In this document: positions 42,624-51,457 of the stretch, one piece after another
Layout of the letters: the number at the start of each line of letters is the position of its first letter
How positions within the stretch are numbered: the first letter of the stretch is position 1
From: Deltaproteobacteria bacterium
GTDB taxonomy: Bacteria; Myxococcota_A; Polyangia; Polyangiales; Houyiibacteriaceae
Assembly (NCBI GenBank): GCA_017644045.1
Contig: JAEPMI010000006.1
Location: 150,980-214,979 of the forward strand
Length of the DNA stretch: 64,000 nucleotides
Direction: 5' to 3'
Notes under the pieces: model-generated
What the model was told of the DNA's origin: nothing
Seen by the model: the letters and a program-made list of their open reading frames with translations, nothing else
The model's database searches: none
Program-made: the position numbers and the translations under genes

Positions 42624-44438
42624 TCAGAACTCCACCGGCGCGGTCTCGACCGGGAGACTGGAAGAGTCCACCCGCCGGAGGTTGTCGCGGTAGACCACGC
42701 GCTCGTTGATGCGCATCAGGTCGAAGCCGGGGGTCTGGATGGCGGCGCCGATCGTGTTCGACTCGACCAGCCCATCGCGCACGGCGAGCTGACCGAAGGC
42801 CGCGTGGAGCCCCGCGCGGGTGGAGCCCGCGACGCGAAAGCGCGTGAGGTCGACCGAGCCGTTGTCGATCGCGACCACACCGTCCCCGTGCGGGTCCCCG
42901 CACTCGACGCACGCGCGGGCCAAGGTGTCCTCGACCACGAGATCCTGGAGCACCACTTCGCTCGCGGAGTCACCTCCGACGAGGAGCCCCAGCATGCGCG
43001 CGCGCGAGACGCGCACCCGCTCGCCCTCGAGCCGCGAGCCATCGGTCACCTGGATGCCGGTGCCGTAGTTTCCGTTCGCCGACGACCCGCGGCTGTCCTC
43101 GATCACCAGGTCGGTGACGGTCCCGCGGGAGCCGGTGTCGAGGGAGAAGGCGATGGAGCCGGCCGAGGACACGTAGACCCGCGTCGCCCGGACTTCCGCG
43201 CCGCCAAGCGCGGAGAGCGCCGCGTCCGAGGCTTCGTGGAAGACCACGTCTTCGAGCACGGCGAGCATGCCCGCCTCGCGCGGCCGCGCGACCACCTCAC
43301 GAAAGCCATCGAACCAGCTCTGGGTGAAGTGGATCTCGGTGTCTTCGAAGCCGACCCAGCCGCGACCCTCTTCCGTCTCGGTGCCGAGCACCCGATTCCG
43401 GAAGAGCGAGCGCTCGAAACGCACGACGGTGCCGGCGCCCTCGACGAAGAGCGCTCGGGTGCGCGCGTCTTCGATCACGCAGCGGGTCGCGGTCAGCTGG
43501 GTGCCGTCGAGCGCCTCGATGCCCTTGCCGAGCATGATGTCGAAGCTCCGGTCGTGGCCGTTGTCGGCGATGACCGTGTCCTCGAGGACGACCGTGGCGC
43601 CGAGCGCGCTGACGCCCCCACCGACGTTCTCCGTCAGCGACGCGCGACGCAGCGTGACGTTCGCGTCCATGCCGATCGCCACCCCCATGGCGAAGGGCCC
43701 GGAGACGCGCGTCCCTCGCACGGTCACGTTCGAGCCATCGATCGTACTGCCGGGGTCCGCGATGATCCCCGCGGTCCGTGCGCCCTCGACGACCACGTCT
43801 TCCAGAGTCGTGCTGCGGACCACACGGATCCCGGCGAGCGTGCCGCTCTGCACCGTCAGGCCCCGGACGCTCACGCCCTCGCCGTTGGTGGCGAGCACCG
43901 CATCCCGACCGGTGACCGATGCTTCGTCCGAGCGCAGGAAGGTCTCGCGCGCGCAGGCCCCGACGAGGTCCACGCCACCCGGAAGCCCGACCCGCTCGAT
44001 GTAGCTCCCCTTCCCGAGCGCGATGACCGTGTTCGGCGTCGCGCCCGCGAGCGCCTGCGAGATGGTGCCGTACGGGTTGCCCTCGCTCCCGTCGCCGGCG
44101 GCGCCCTCGAGCACGAAGCGCACGTCGGTGCCCAGCTCGCCGACGCCTTCGGCGAAGTCGCCGACCGGACACTCGGGCAGCGGCGTGCAGCCGCCGGGGA
44201 GCAGCGCCTCGGTCGAGAGGCAGCGGGTGCGGCCGCCTTCGGGCCACGGCTCGCAGACGGTGGCGCTCCCCGCGCTCACCTCGCGCCAACCATCCGGGCA
44301 GGGCGTCATCGAGGGCAGCGCCGCTTCCGCCGGCGCCAGCGGCTCCACCGCGCCGTCCCCGGGGCCGGCGTCCATCTCGACCCGGTCGTCGTCGCCGCAG
44401 GCCACCAGCAGCAAGAGCGCCAGCGCCGGAGCCCTCAC
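42624..44438 (-). CDS. Beta-helix lipoprotein (large)
   Basis: 604 aa. Short signal 'MRAPALALLLLVAC' (Cys 14), acidic spacer, a Cys-rich segment (about 45-95, 'CPDGWREV', 'CTPLPECPVG') and a DUF1565-like entry 'GSEGNPYGTISQALAGATPN', typical of proteins whose following region is a right-handed parallel beta-helix. The rungs extend to the end. The ATG overlaps the sigma factor stop by 4 bp (ATGA), so the sigma factor and this lipoprotein are translationally coupled. Confidence 0.82.
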   Translation of the reverse strand: MRAPALALLLLVACGDDDRVEMDAGPGDGAVEPLAPAEAALPSMTPCPDGWREVSAGSATVCEPWPEGGRTRCLSTEALLPGGCTPLPECPVGDFAEGVGELGTDVRFVLEGAAGDGSEGNPYGTISQALAGATPNTVIALGKGSYIERVGLPGGVDLVGACARETFLRSDEASVTGRDAVLATNGEGVSVRGLTVQSGTLAGIRVVRSTTLEDVVVEGARTAGIIADPGSTIDGSNVTVRGTRVSGPFAMGVAIGMDANVTLRRASLTENVGGGVSALGATVVLEDTVIADNGHDRSFDIMLGKGIEALDGTQLTATRCVIEDARTRALFVEGAGTVVRFERSLFRNRVLGTETEEGRGWVGFEDTEIHFTQSWFDGFREVVARPREAGMLAVLEDVVFHEASDAALSALGGAEVRATRVYVSSAGSIAFSLDTGSRGTVTDLVIEDSRGSSANGNYGTGIQVTDGSRLEGERVRVSRARMLGLLVGGDSASEVVLQDLVVEDTLARACVECGDPHGDGVVAIDNGSVDLTRFRVAGSTRAGLHAAFGQLAVRDGLVESNTIGAAIQTPGFDLMRINERVVYRDNLRRVDSSSLPVETAPVEF

Positions 44439-45178
44439 ACCTCCACCCCGAGCAGCTGCCGGGCCTCCTCGCGGAACTCCTCTTCGCTGGCCGTGATCAG
44501 CCGCAGGCGGGCGAGCACGTGCTTGCGGAAGACCTGGCGGACGTGCGTGAGCCGGTTGGTCACGTCGGTCGTCTTGATGCCCAGCTCCTCGGCGAGCTCC
44601 TTGTAGGTCGGGCGGTCGTCCACGTCGGCGAGATCGTAGCGCCGAAAGATCGTGACGTACTGCTCCTTGCCGCGGCTCTCGAAGTGGGCCTCGACCTCGG
44701 CGAGCGCCGTCTCGCGCAGGGACTTGGCGAGGTCCGCCGCGAAGGCCTCCTCGAACGACACGTCGAGCGGCTGGGTGCCCAGCTCCGCCTCCGCGGTCGG
44801 GAAGTCGAGGCTCAACCGGATGGCGGCGCCACCGCGCTTGATCCGGGTCGCCTTCTGGTGAGCCTTGGAGACGTAGTTGCGGAGACAGGTGCGAACGAAG
44901 GTGCGAAAGCGCGCGCGGTCGAGCTCGTAGCTCTCGAAGAGCTCGCGCTCGAGCGCGTCGAGGAAGAACGCCTGCGTCAGGTCCTTCGCCTCCTCGTTGG
45001 TCTTGTGGAAGTGGAGGCGAATCGCTCGGTAGACCGGCTTCCAGTACGCCTCGACCAGCGCGGTGAATCCTCGCGCGCGCTGGAGCGGATCGTCGCTGCG
45101 CGCCGCCTGGATCGCGGAGAGCGGCGTGAGCGGGAACTGGCCGCGGTGGCCCCCGATGTCCGTGTCCTCGTCACGCAT
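44435..45178 (-). CDS. ECF-type sigma factor
   Basis: 247 aa. Region 2: 'LVEAYWKPVYRAIRLHFHKT' and 'AKDLTQAFFLDALER'; region 4: 'PTYKELAEELGIKTTDVTNRLTHVR' (in part). A long linker lies between, as in the sigma factors of Planctomycetes and Myxococcota that are tied to protein kinases and not to classic anti-sigma factors. The next genes downstream encode beta-helix lipoproteins; there is no adjacent anti-sigma gene. The kinase-ATPase gene lies on the other side of the lipoproteins and converges on this operon. Confidence 0.88.
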   Translation of the reverse strand: MRDEDTDIGGHRGQFPLTPLSAIQAARSDDPLQRARGFTALVEAYWKPVYRAIRLHFHKTNEEAKDLTQAFFLDALERELFESYELDRARFRTFVRTCLRNYVSKAHQKATRIKRGGAAIRLSLDFPTAEAELGTQPLDVSFEEAFAADLAKSLRETALAEVEAHFESRGKEQYVTIFRRYDLADVDDRPTYKELAEELGIKTTDVTNRLTHVRQVFRKHVLARLRLITASEEEFREEARQLLGVEV

Positions 45179-45323
45179 TCGCGTGGAGCTTAGCCACGTG
45201 ATCGCGTGGGTTCCAGCGTGCGTAAGGTCACAGGCAAACCAATGGGGTCAGAGGGCGACCCCGGTACCGGGAGGCACCACCAACGGAACCACCGAACCCC
45301 GGAAATCCCAGAGGAGATCCACC

Positions 45324-46250
45324 GTGACCCTGCGACATTCTTCGCTTCTCGCCCTGGCCTTCGCGGCCCCCATCACCCTGCTCGGCTGCAGCGACCCCGA
45401 CCCCGGGTGCCGCTGCGAAGGGATGGTGCCGGAAGGCCAGCTCGACATCGCCTGTGGCGAGTCGGCCTGCGTCGGCGGGACCACCGGCTACGTCTGCGTC
45501 GACGAGGGCGTGGCCGACTTCGCGCCCGAGGCCTGCCTGATGCCGCCCACCGACGGCGGTCCCGTCGACGGCGACGGCGGCCCCATCGACACGCCCGACA
45601 TGTTCCACGACACGCCCGACATGGGCCCGCGCGACGGCGGCGGCTGCACGATGGTGCTCCGCTATGTCGACGCGGACCGCGACGGTCACGGCGACTCCAC
45701 GATGGGCGAGATGGTCTGCCCTGGCGCGGACGGCTACGTCGAGAGCTCGGACGACTGCGACGACGGCAACAGCCAGATCCACCCCGGCGCGGACGAGAGC
45801 TGCGACGGGGTCGACACCGACTGCGACACCGTCGCGGACCCTGCCGGCTGCGCCGCGCTCGAGGGCACCTACACCGGCAGCTACGAGATCCGCGCCGAGG
45901 AGCGCCTCGGCGGCAGCGTGATCAACTCCGTGTACTGCACGGGCGGAAGTCACAGCGTCACCGTCGACCTCGAGGCCGGCGACGCGCTGAGTGGCACCGC
46001 GACCTGCTCGTACAGCGGCTCGCTGAGCGGCTTCAGCTCCACGCAGACCGCGACCCTCACCGGGTCGGTCGAGCCCGACGGCAGTGTGAGCGGTCGGCTG
46101 GTGCACGACTTCGGCGAGCACCGCGACGGCAGCTTCTCCTTCGACGGAGCGATCGTCGGCGGCCAGCTCACCATCGAGGGCACCGGCGGCTATCGCCCGA
46201 ACGCGATGAGCGCGGTCGCCTGGGACACCCAGTACAGCCTGCTCCCCTGA
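45324..46250 (+). CDS. Lipoprotein with MopE-like metal-binding motif
   Basis: 308 aa. GTG 45324 is chosen because GAGGAG lies about eight bases upstream and gives a good signal 'LALAFAAPITLLGC'. After a Cys-rich segment and a DMF/DMGP spacer comes the repeat 'YVDADRDGHGDST', 'DCDDGNSQIHPGADESCDGVD': the putative metal-binding motif known from MopE-like and many myxobacterial surface proteins. The C-terminal about 130 aa form a beta barrel/sandwich ('TYTGSYEIRAEERLGG'). Function unknown; Ca or Cu binding is possible. Confidence 0.8.
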   Translation: MTLRHSSLLALAFAAPITLLGCSDPDPGCRCEGMVPEGQLDIACGESACVGGTTGYVCVDEGVADFAPEACLMPPTDGGPVDGDGGPIDTPDMFHDTPDMGPRDGGGCTMVLRYVDADRDGHGDSTMGEMVCPGADGYVESSDDCDDGNSQIHPGADESCDGVDTDCDTVADPAGCAALEGTYTGSYEIRAEERLGGSVINSVYCTGGSHSVTVDLEAGDALSGTATCSYSGSLSGFSSTQTATLTGSVEPDGSVSGRLVHDFGEHRDGSFSFDGAIVGGQLTIEGTGGYRPNAMSAVAWDTQYSLLP

Positions 46251-46286
46251 GCTGGCGCGTCACGGGTGAGCGCGGGAGACTGGGGA

Positions 46287-47162
46287 ATGCTTCCCCGCCT
46301 CGCGCTCGCTTTCGTGCTCGTCGCTTGCGCTTCGACCGGTGACGGCGCGCCCGACGCAGACGCCACCGACGGTGGAGAAGAGCTGCCGGACGCGACCGTC
46401 GACACCGACAGTGGAGACGGCTCCGGGCCGGACGCCTCGCTGCCATGCGAGCCCTTCGAGGTGGTGGCCGAGCCGCCGGTCGACCCACCCTACTCCGGCA
46501 CCGCGTTCATCTCCGACGACCTGATCACCCCGGACGACCCGAGCGCCTTCGACGACCTGGTCTACGTGGGCCAGGAGAGCCGGACGATGTTCGATCGGCG
46601 CACGGCCGCCTTCGAGACCTACGACGCCTACCTCTTCGACGCGACCTTCGGCACCGACACCCACATCGAGATCCAGGTGAACCCCGAGTTCGGCCGCGAC
46701 GAGGCCGAGGTCCAGGCCCGCCGCTACGCCGCGGTGGTCGGCCGGATGCCGGCGTTCCTCTTCGCGAGCCTGGAGACCTTCTGGATCCACCTCGGCATGG
46801 AGGCCTTCGGCGGTGGCAACCGGAACCTGCTCATCCACACGGGCATGGGCGAGAGTTACGAGGCGGGCGGCGAGCTCGAGGAGATCATCATGCACGAGCT
46901 CGCGCACACCTCGATGGACGGGCCGCACGCGAGCACCAGCGAGTGGCAGGACGCGCAGAACGCCGACGGAGTCGCGATCAGCACCTACGCGCGGGACAAC
47001 CCCACCCGCGAAGACCTCGCCGAGACCCTCGGCCCATACCTCGCGTTCCGCTTCGCCCGTGATCGCATCGACGCCGACACCGCGAACACCATCGAACGGA
47101 CCATCCCGAACCGCATCCGCTACCTGGAGTGCCTCGGCCTCTCGATGGACCTGCTGCCCTAG
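46287..47162 (+). CDS. Lipoprotein with HExxH zinc-peptidase motif
   Basis: 291 aa. ATG 46287, lipobox 'FVLVAC'. A Ser/Asp-rich spacer is followed by a globular domain. The sequence 'EEIIMHELAHTSMDGPHAS' holds HExxH plus a third candidate His six residues later (HELAHTSMDGPH). This suggests a zinc-dependent metallopeptidase at the cell surface, but the family is not identified. It lies 36 bp after the MopE-like lipoprotein, so they may be cotranscribed. It abuts the next minus-strand gene (stop to stop). Confidence 0.75.
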   Translation: MLPRLALAFVLVACASTGDGAPDADATDGGEELPDATVDTDSGDGSGPDASLPCEPFEVVAEPPVDPPYSGTAFISDDLITPDDPSAFDDLVYVGQESRTMFDRRTAAFETYDAYLFDATFGTDTHIEIQVNPEFGRDEAEVQARRYAAVVGRMPAFLFASLETFWIHLGMEAFGGGNRNLLIHTGMGESYEAGGELEEIIMHELAHTSMDGPHASTSEWQDAQNADGVAISTYARDNPTREDLAETLGPYLAFRFARDRIDADTANTIERTIPNRIRYLECLGLSMDLLP

Positions 47163-47879
47163 CTAGCGCTTCAGCCGATAGGTCGCGACGAGCACGTCGC
47201 GGAACGCCGGCTGGCTCGGGTCGACCGCTTCCACGGGCGTGACCGCGTGCAGCGCGCGCTGGTCGTCGACCAACGCCGCGTCGAAGGGATGCGCGAGGGT
47301 GAACGAGCCGAGCTTCGTCCGATCCGGCGCGTGAATGGAGGTCGTGCCCTTCCGGATGTTCACTCGCTGGATCATCAACACCAGCACGTGATCGACGCCA
47401 TCGCGGTGCATCCCCTCCGGCGTCGGCGCTCCGTCCTTGCCGAGGCGCGCCTCGATCCGGAACTGGTGCACCTCGACGTCCCAGCGCGGGTCGGTCCCGC
47501 TCAGCGGCGCGAAGATGCGCGCGCCCTCGAGGAGCACCGTCCGCAGGCTCTCGCTCTCGGCGGCAACCGGCAGCAACGGCTCGAAACGCCGCTGAATCCC
47601 GCCCTGCAGCTCGTTGTACTCCGGCGCCTGGTAGTGTGGCCGCGCCGGCTCGGCCGCCACGGATCCCGGCGCCACCGTGAACACCGCGTGCCGCCGCTTC
47701 CGATCGCGACCGACCACCGCGAGGTAGGGGTCCGGCCCAAGCTCGGCCCACGTCGCCGCGAACGCATCCCAGTCCGCGAGCGGCCCGGTCTCGAGCAAGC
47801 GCCGACGCATCGTCTCCCCGCGGAGAAAGGCGAAGCCCTTCTCCCGGATGCGATCGGTCACCGTGTCCGCGGCGCTCAT
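47163..47879 (-). CDS. 2OG-Fe(II) dioxygenase, BsmA/PF10014 type
   Basis: 238 aa. 'RPHYQAPEYNELQGGIQRRF', 'VHQFRIEARL', 'PEGMHRDGVDHVLVLMIQRV' and the later 'ALHAVTPVE' match the 2OG-Fe dioxygenase family that includes amino-acid hydroxylases such as isoleucine dioxygenase. The HRDG pair (His and Asp) plus the downstream His in 'LHAVTP' are the iron ligands. Cytoplasmic; substrate probably a free amino acid but not predictable from sequence. Confidence 0.85.
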   Translation of the reverse strand: MSAADTVTDRIREKGFAFLRGETMRRRLLETGPLADWDAFAATWAELGPDPYLAVVGRDRKRRHAVFTVAPGSVAAEPARPHYQAPEYNELQGGIQRRFEPLLPVAAESESLRTVLLEGARIFAPLSGTDPRWDVEVHQFRIEARLGKDGAPTPEGMHRDGVDHVLVLMIQRVNIRKGTTSIHAPDRTKLGSFTLAHPFDAALVDDQRALHAVTPVEAVDPSQPAFRDVLVATYRLKR

Positions 47880-47923
47880 CGGCGGACGATAGGCCCACCA
47901 CGCCGAACGTCGAGCCGAAGCGC

Positions 47924-48715
47924 TCAGCTCGTGATGTGCACGTGCGGGAGCATCTCGCGGAGCCGGTCGACGACGCCGGCGGCGAGCGGGTTCCGCTTCA
48001 GGTTCAGCTCACGCAGCGCGGGCAGCTCGGTCAGCCACTCGGGCAGTCCGGTGAGCTGGTTGTTCACCAGGCCGATGCCCTCGAGCGCCTTGCACTCGCG
48101 CAGCCCCTCCGGGAGAGCGCGGAAGGTGTTGTCGCCGAGCGAGATCCAGCGGAGCTTCTGCAGCGGTCGGGGGTCGAAGGGGAAGTGGTCGAGGTCGTTG
48201 CCGAAGATGACGAGCATCTGGATGTTCGCGAAGTCCGCGATGCGGCGGAAGTCCGAGTACGCCTCGGGGACCTGGTAGAGCAGGTCCTGCAGGCTGATGC
48301 CGGTGTAGGAGAGCGGGTCGTCCTTCACGGCCGAGAGGTCGAACGCGTCCTTCCAGTCGTCGACCGTCGCCGCCACGTAGCGCATCCGCTCGCCCGGTTT
48401 GTCGGCGAAGACCTTCGCGCCCGCGCGCCGCAGCGCCTCGAGCTGGACCGAGAGCTCGTTGAAGCGCGGCACGAGCGCCTCCGCCGGCTCGGGCGAGAGC
48501 TCGGCCACGTGGTAGGGCAGCCCGCCGGGCGAGCTCACCGCGTCGTGCGCGCCGAGCTCCTTCAGGAGGGAGCGGAAGAGGCCCAGGTCCAGCGTGGGCT
48601 CCGCGGCCGAGACCTCGTCGTCGAAGCCGGTGCCGTAGGTCGGGGCGATCATGTTCGCCATGTCGTTGGCGTGCGCCCACAGGAGCGTGTCGGAGCGGGA
48701 GTAGGTCCGTTGCAT
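47924..48715 (-). CDS. Leucine-rich-repeat protein
   Basis: 263 aa. Residues 1-155 show no known domain (helical, 'PLSYTGISLQDLLYQVPEAY'). Residues about 160-255 hold about four LRR units ('LRWISLGDNTFRALPEGL', 'LEGIGLVNNQLTGLPEWL', 'LRELNLKRNPLAAG'), of the bacterial 23-residue type. No signal peptide. Likely a protein-protein interaction module in the cytoplasm. Confidence 0.82.
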   Translation of the reverse strand: MQRTYSRSDTLLWAHANDMANMIAPTYGTGFDDEVSAAEPTLDLGLFRSLLKELGAHDAVSSPGGLPYHVAELSPEPAEALVPRFNELSVQLEALRRAGAKVFADKPGERMRYVAATVDDWKDAFDLSAVKDDPLSYTGISLQDLLYQVPEAYSDFRRIADFANIQMLVIFGNDLDHFPFDPRPLQKLRWISLGDNTFRALPEGLRECKALEGIGLVNNQLTGLPEWLTELPALRELNLKRNPLAAGVVDRLREMLPHVHITS

Positions 48716-48754
48716 CGAGGAAGAGTACGGCCCGACCAGCCGCCTCTTCCCCGC

Positions 48755-49120
48755 TCAGTGGTGGTCGGCCGTGAGCTCGAGCTCGGTGCCGGCCGGGAGC
48801 TCGTCGATCGCGGAGATGGTGAGCGTGTGGTCGCCGCTCCAGCGAACGTCGAACGTGAGCTCGACGGGATCGCCGACCTCGATGCCCTCGACGGCGACCG
48901 ACTCGGGGCGCCAGAACATCATGGTCATCGAGTCCATGCCGCTGACCTCCCCCTCGCGGTTGGTGAAGTCGGGGATGGACTCGTGGTGGATGGCGAGGTT
49001 GTGCTCGCCCATCTCCATGATCTGACCGCGGACGGTGTAGGTCCCGTCGGGCTCGGTCGGCGGGGCCTCTTCGGCTCCGCAGGCGGACAGGAGGAGGGCG
49101 GCGAGGGCGATGGCGCGCAT
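48755..49120 (-). CDS. CusF-like copper-binding lipoprotein
   Basis: 121 aa. Signal 'MRAIALAALLLSAC' (Cys 14). The mature part 'YTVRGQIMEMGEHNLAIHHE' and 'VSGMDSMTMMFWRPE' resemble the small CusF-type OB fold, with Met residues in the M-x-M region that in CusF bind Cu(I)/Ag(I). No CusCBA efflux genes are nearby, so its partner is unknown. Confidence 0.78.
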   Translation of the reverse strand: MRAIALAALLLSACGAEEAPPTEPDGTYTVRGQIMEMGEHNLAIHHESIPDFTNREGEVSGMDSMTMMFWRPESVAVEGIEVGDPVELTFDVRWSGDHTLTISAIDELPAGTELELTADHH

Positions 49121-49195
49121 GCTCTTCGCGTGGGCTCGCGGGCAGCCAGGGTCAAGGTGGAAATGTGTCGCACCCAGCGTCCGTTGTAGAACGCG

Positions 49196-50242
49196 ATGGT
49201 GGACGAGGCGGAGGCACGACCCGGACTCGCGCTGCGGGTAACGCGCTGGTTGGTGCTGGTGCCGCTCACCCTCCTTTGCCTCTGGGCGATGCTCGGACCA
49301 TCCACCGGCGAGACGATGGCCTTCACGGTCGGGGTGCTCGTGCTGACGGTCGGCTCGTTCATCCGTGACGCGAGCCGCAAGCGCGCGATGGCGATCGGCC
49401 TCGCCATCAGCGTGGGCGTGTTGGTCGTCCGGTTCTGGATGGGCGCCGAGGGCGAGACGATCACCAACACGAACGCGCCCGGCGACGACGCCGGACGCTG
49501 GCTCGACCGAGTGGTTCCGGAGCGCGAGCTCGCGCTCGGCGGCTCACGGCTGCTCCTCGTCCTCGGCATGATGCCGGGCGACGAGCCGGGGCTGCTCGAG
49601 CACCTGGCCGACGGGTACTCGCGCCTCCGCGAGGCCGAAGGGGCGGTCCCGTCGCCGGTGCTCGGCAACCTCGTGCTGGGTCAGGAGCCCGACGACCACG
49701 GTGTGCTGCGCGTGACTCCGGATGGCGCGTCGTCCGACGCCGCGTTGGTGTTCCTGCACGGCTACATGGGCAGCACGACCCTCAACTGCTGGCAGGTCGC
49801 GCAGGGCGCGGCGGCGCTGGGGATCGAGACGCGCTGTCCCGCGATGGACTGGCGCGCGCGCTGGGACACGCCGGCCGGCCGTCGCATCGCCCGCGAGACC
49901 ATCGAAGACCTGCGCGCCGAAAGCGTCGAGCGTGTCTACCTGGCGGGGCTCTCGGCAGGCGCGATCGGCGCGAGCCGCATCGGCCGCGACCTCGACGTCG
50001 ATGGCCTCATCCTGCTCAGCGGCGCGAGCCGTCGGCCGCGGCCGGTCTCCGTTCCGACCCTGATCCTCCAAGGCGAACAGGACCCCATGACGCCGCCGGA
50101 GCTCGCGCGCGCGTACGCTCGCCAGGTCCGTGGGGCGCGCTACGTCGAGTTTCCCGACGCCGGCCATTGGATGGTGCTGAGCCACCACACGCGGGTAACC
50201 GCTGAAATCACCGGGTTTTTGTCGTCCCTCGAAGATCCGTGA
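49196..50242 (+). CDS. Alpha/beta hydrolase with N-terminal membrane helices
   Basis: 348 aa. Two to three hydrophobic helices (about 15-85) precede a hydrolase fold: 'LVFLHGYMGSTT' (oxyanion region), 'YLAGLSAGAIGASRIG' (GxSxG-type nucleophile elbow), 'LQGEQDPMTPPE' (Asp) and 'FPDAGHWMV' (His). The triad is complete, so it should be an active serine hydrolase on the inner membrane with its catalytic domain probably in the cytoplasm. Substrate unknown. The gene starts just after the divergent CusF-like gene. Confidence 0.83.
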   Translation: MVDEAEARPGLALRVTRWLVLVPLTLLCLWAMLGPSTGETMAFTVGVLVLTVGSFIRDASRKRAMAIGLAISVGVLVVRFWMGAEGETITNTNAPGDDAGRWLDRVVPERELALGGSRLLLVLGMMPGDEPGLLEHLADGYSRLREAEGAVPSPVLGNLVLGQEPDDHGVLRVTPDGASSDAALVFLHGYMGSTTLNCWQVAQGAAALGIETRCPAMDWRARWDTPAGRRIARETIEDLRAESVERVYLAGLSAGAIGASRIGRDLDVDGLILLSGASRRPRPVSVPTLILQGEQDPMTPPELARAYARQVRGARYVEFPDAGHWMVLSHHTRVTAEITGFLSSLEDP

Positions 50243-50336
50243 CCATAAAGTCACCCTGTTGGGTGAGTTTTCTCTGACACATTCGCCCGGACGGCCCTAC
50301 GCTTCCGCGCGTGAATATGACTCACAGGGGATCACG

Positions 50337-50738
50337 GTGACGGATCCCTCTGGAAAGCGGAGCTCCAGCCCCGCCGAGCTTCGGCCGCAGAGCGCGCCGG
50401 TGGTGATGATGCGGCTGGTGGGCTTCCTCGACGCCGAGCAGGTTCGGAAGGCGACGACCACCGCGAGCGAACAGCTGGACCGCCTCGGACTGGGCCGACT
50501 CCTCGTCGACTGCTCCAGGATGGACGACTACGAGGGCGAGGCTCGTCGGCTCTTCACCGAGTGGAACGCCAAGAACAAGCATCGGGTGCAGGGCGTCGCC
50601 GTGGTCACCGACAAGCTCCTCTGGCACATGGTGGTCAGCACGATCGGCCTGGCGTCGAGCCAGACGATGAAGGCGTTCAGCGACATCGACGAGGCGTACG
50701 GCTGGCTCGCCGGCCTCACCACGTCGAAGCGCCGCTAG
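50337..50738 (+). CDS. SpoIIAA-like/STAS-fold protein
   Basis: 133 aa. GTG 50337 is chosen (AGGGG about six bases upstream). Residues about 20-125 show the SpoIIAA-like pattern of PF11964: 'VVMMRLVGFLDAEQVRKATT', 'LLVDCSRMDDYEGEARRLF', 'VAVVTDKLLWHMVVSTIGL' and 'AFSDIDEAYGWLAG'. No phosphorylatable Ser is evident. These proteins are thought to act in lipid or signalling contexts; no specific partner here. Confidence 0.75.
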   Translation: MTDPSGKRSSSPAELRPQSAPVVMMRLVGFLDAEQVRKATTTASEQLDRLGLGRLLVDCSRMDDYEGEARRLFTEWNAKNKHRVQGVAVVTDKLLWHMVVSTIGLASSQTMKAFSDIDEAYGWLAGLTTSKRR

Positions 50739-50807
50739 GAGCCAGCACGGCTTCGGTTCGGACCGGGGAGTTCGAGCATCGAGTCGCGAGCTCGCGCGAC
50801 CGCGTGC

Positions 50808-51377
50808 TCAGGCGGCGAGCCAGGGCAGGCGGCGGGGGGCGTGTAGGAAGGTCGAGCTGGCCTCGATCGCTTCGAAGGCGTCCTCGAGCTCGCCGTCGAC
50901 ACCGGCGAGGAGCTCGCTGACCTCCCAGACGTTCACCTGATCGCCGAGGTCCTCTTCCCAGGTGAGGAGGCAGTCGACCCAGATGAGCTCTTCCTGGTGC
51001 TTGGCCCGACCGCGGGGAAGGGGTGGCGGGAGGCGCTTGAGCGAGCCAGTGAGGATGGAGCGGAGCAGCGAGTCGTTGTGGTCGAAGGCGATGCCCATGC
51101 CCGGCTCGAAGCCTTCGGCGGGCTCGAACTCGGTGCGCTGGACGTGGCCGAGGATGCAGAGCGACTCGCCGAGGCGCGGCGGAGTCAGCTCGATGAGGAC
51201 CTCGTCACCGGGGTCGAGCAGCAGCTCGCTGATCGCGAACACGCCGTCGGCGCTGATGTCCCGAATCCGAAAGGGGATCGGCTCGCCGTAGACCTCCGAG
51301 AGCACGGTGCACTCGAGATCGATGGCGTGGCGCGAAGCGGCGCGGCGATGGGGCTGGACCTGGACGGGCTGAAGCAT
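50808..51377 (-). CDS. PilZ domain protein
   Basis: 189 aa, ATG 51377 (AGGAGAG upstream). 'HRRAASRHAIDLECTV' carries the RxxxR-type start of a PilZ domain, and 'IRDISADGVFAIS' the D-x-S-x-x-G motif, so c-di-GMP binding is likely. The extra C-terminal about 60 aa ('LLTWEEDLGDQVNVWEVSELLAGV') are helical and unassigned. It may respond to the GGDEF proteins in this region, but no operon link shows it. Confidence 0.82.
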   Translation of the reverse strand: MLQPVQVQPHRRAASRHAIDLECTVLSEVYGEPIPFRIRDISADGVFAISELLLDPGDEVLIELTPPRLGESLCILGHVQRTEFEPAEGFEPGMGIAFDHNDSLLRSILTGSLKRLPPPLPRGRAKHQEELIWVDCLLTWEEDLGDQVNVWEVSELLAGVDGELEDAFEAIEASSTFLHAPRRLPWLAA

Positions 51378-51457
51378 GATGACGGCTCTCCTGCCCACAA
51401 TGTCCTACATGTGCGCCAAGCCGCCAAGAAAGTGGTTCGCTGGGCGCTTCAGAGGGC

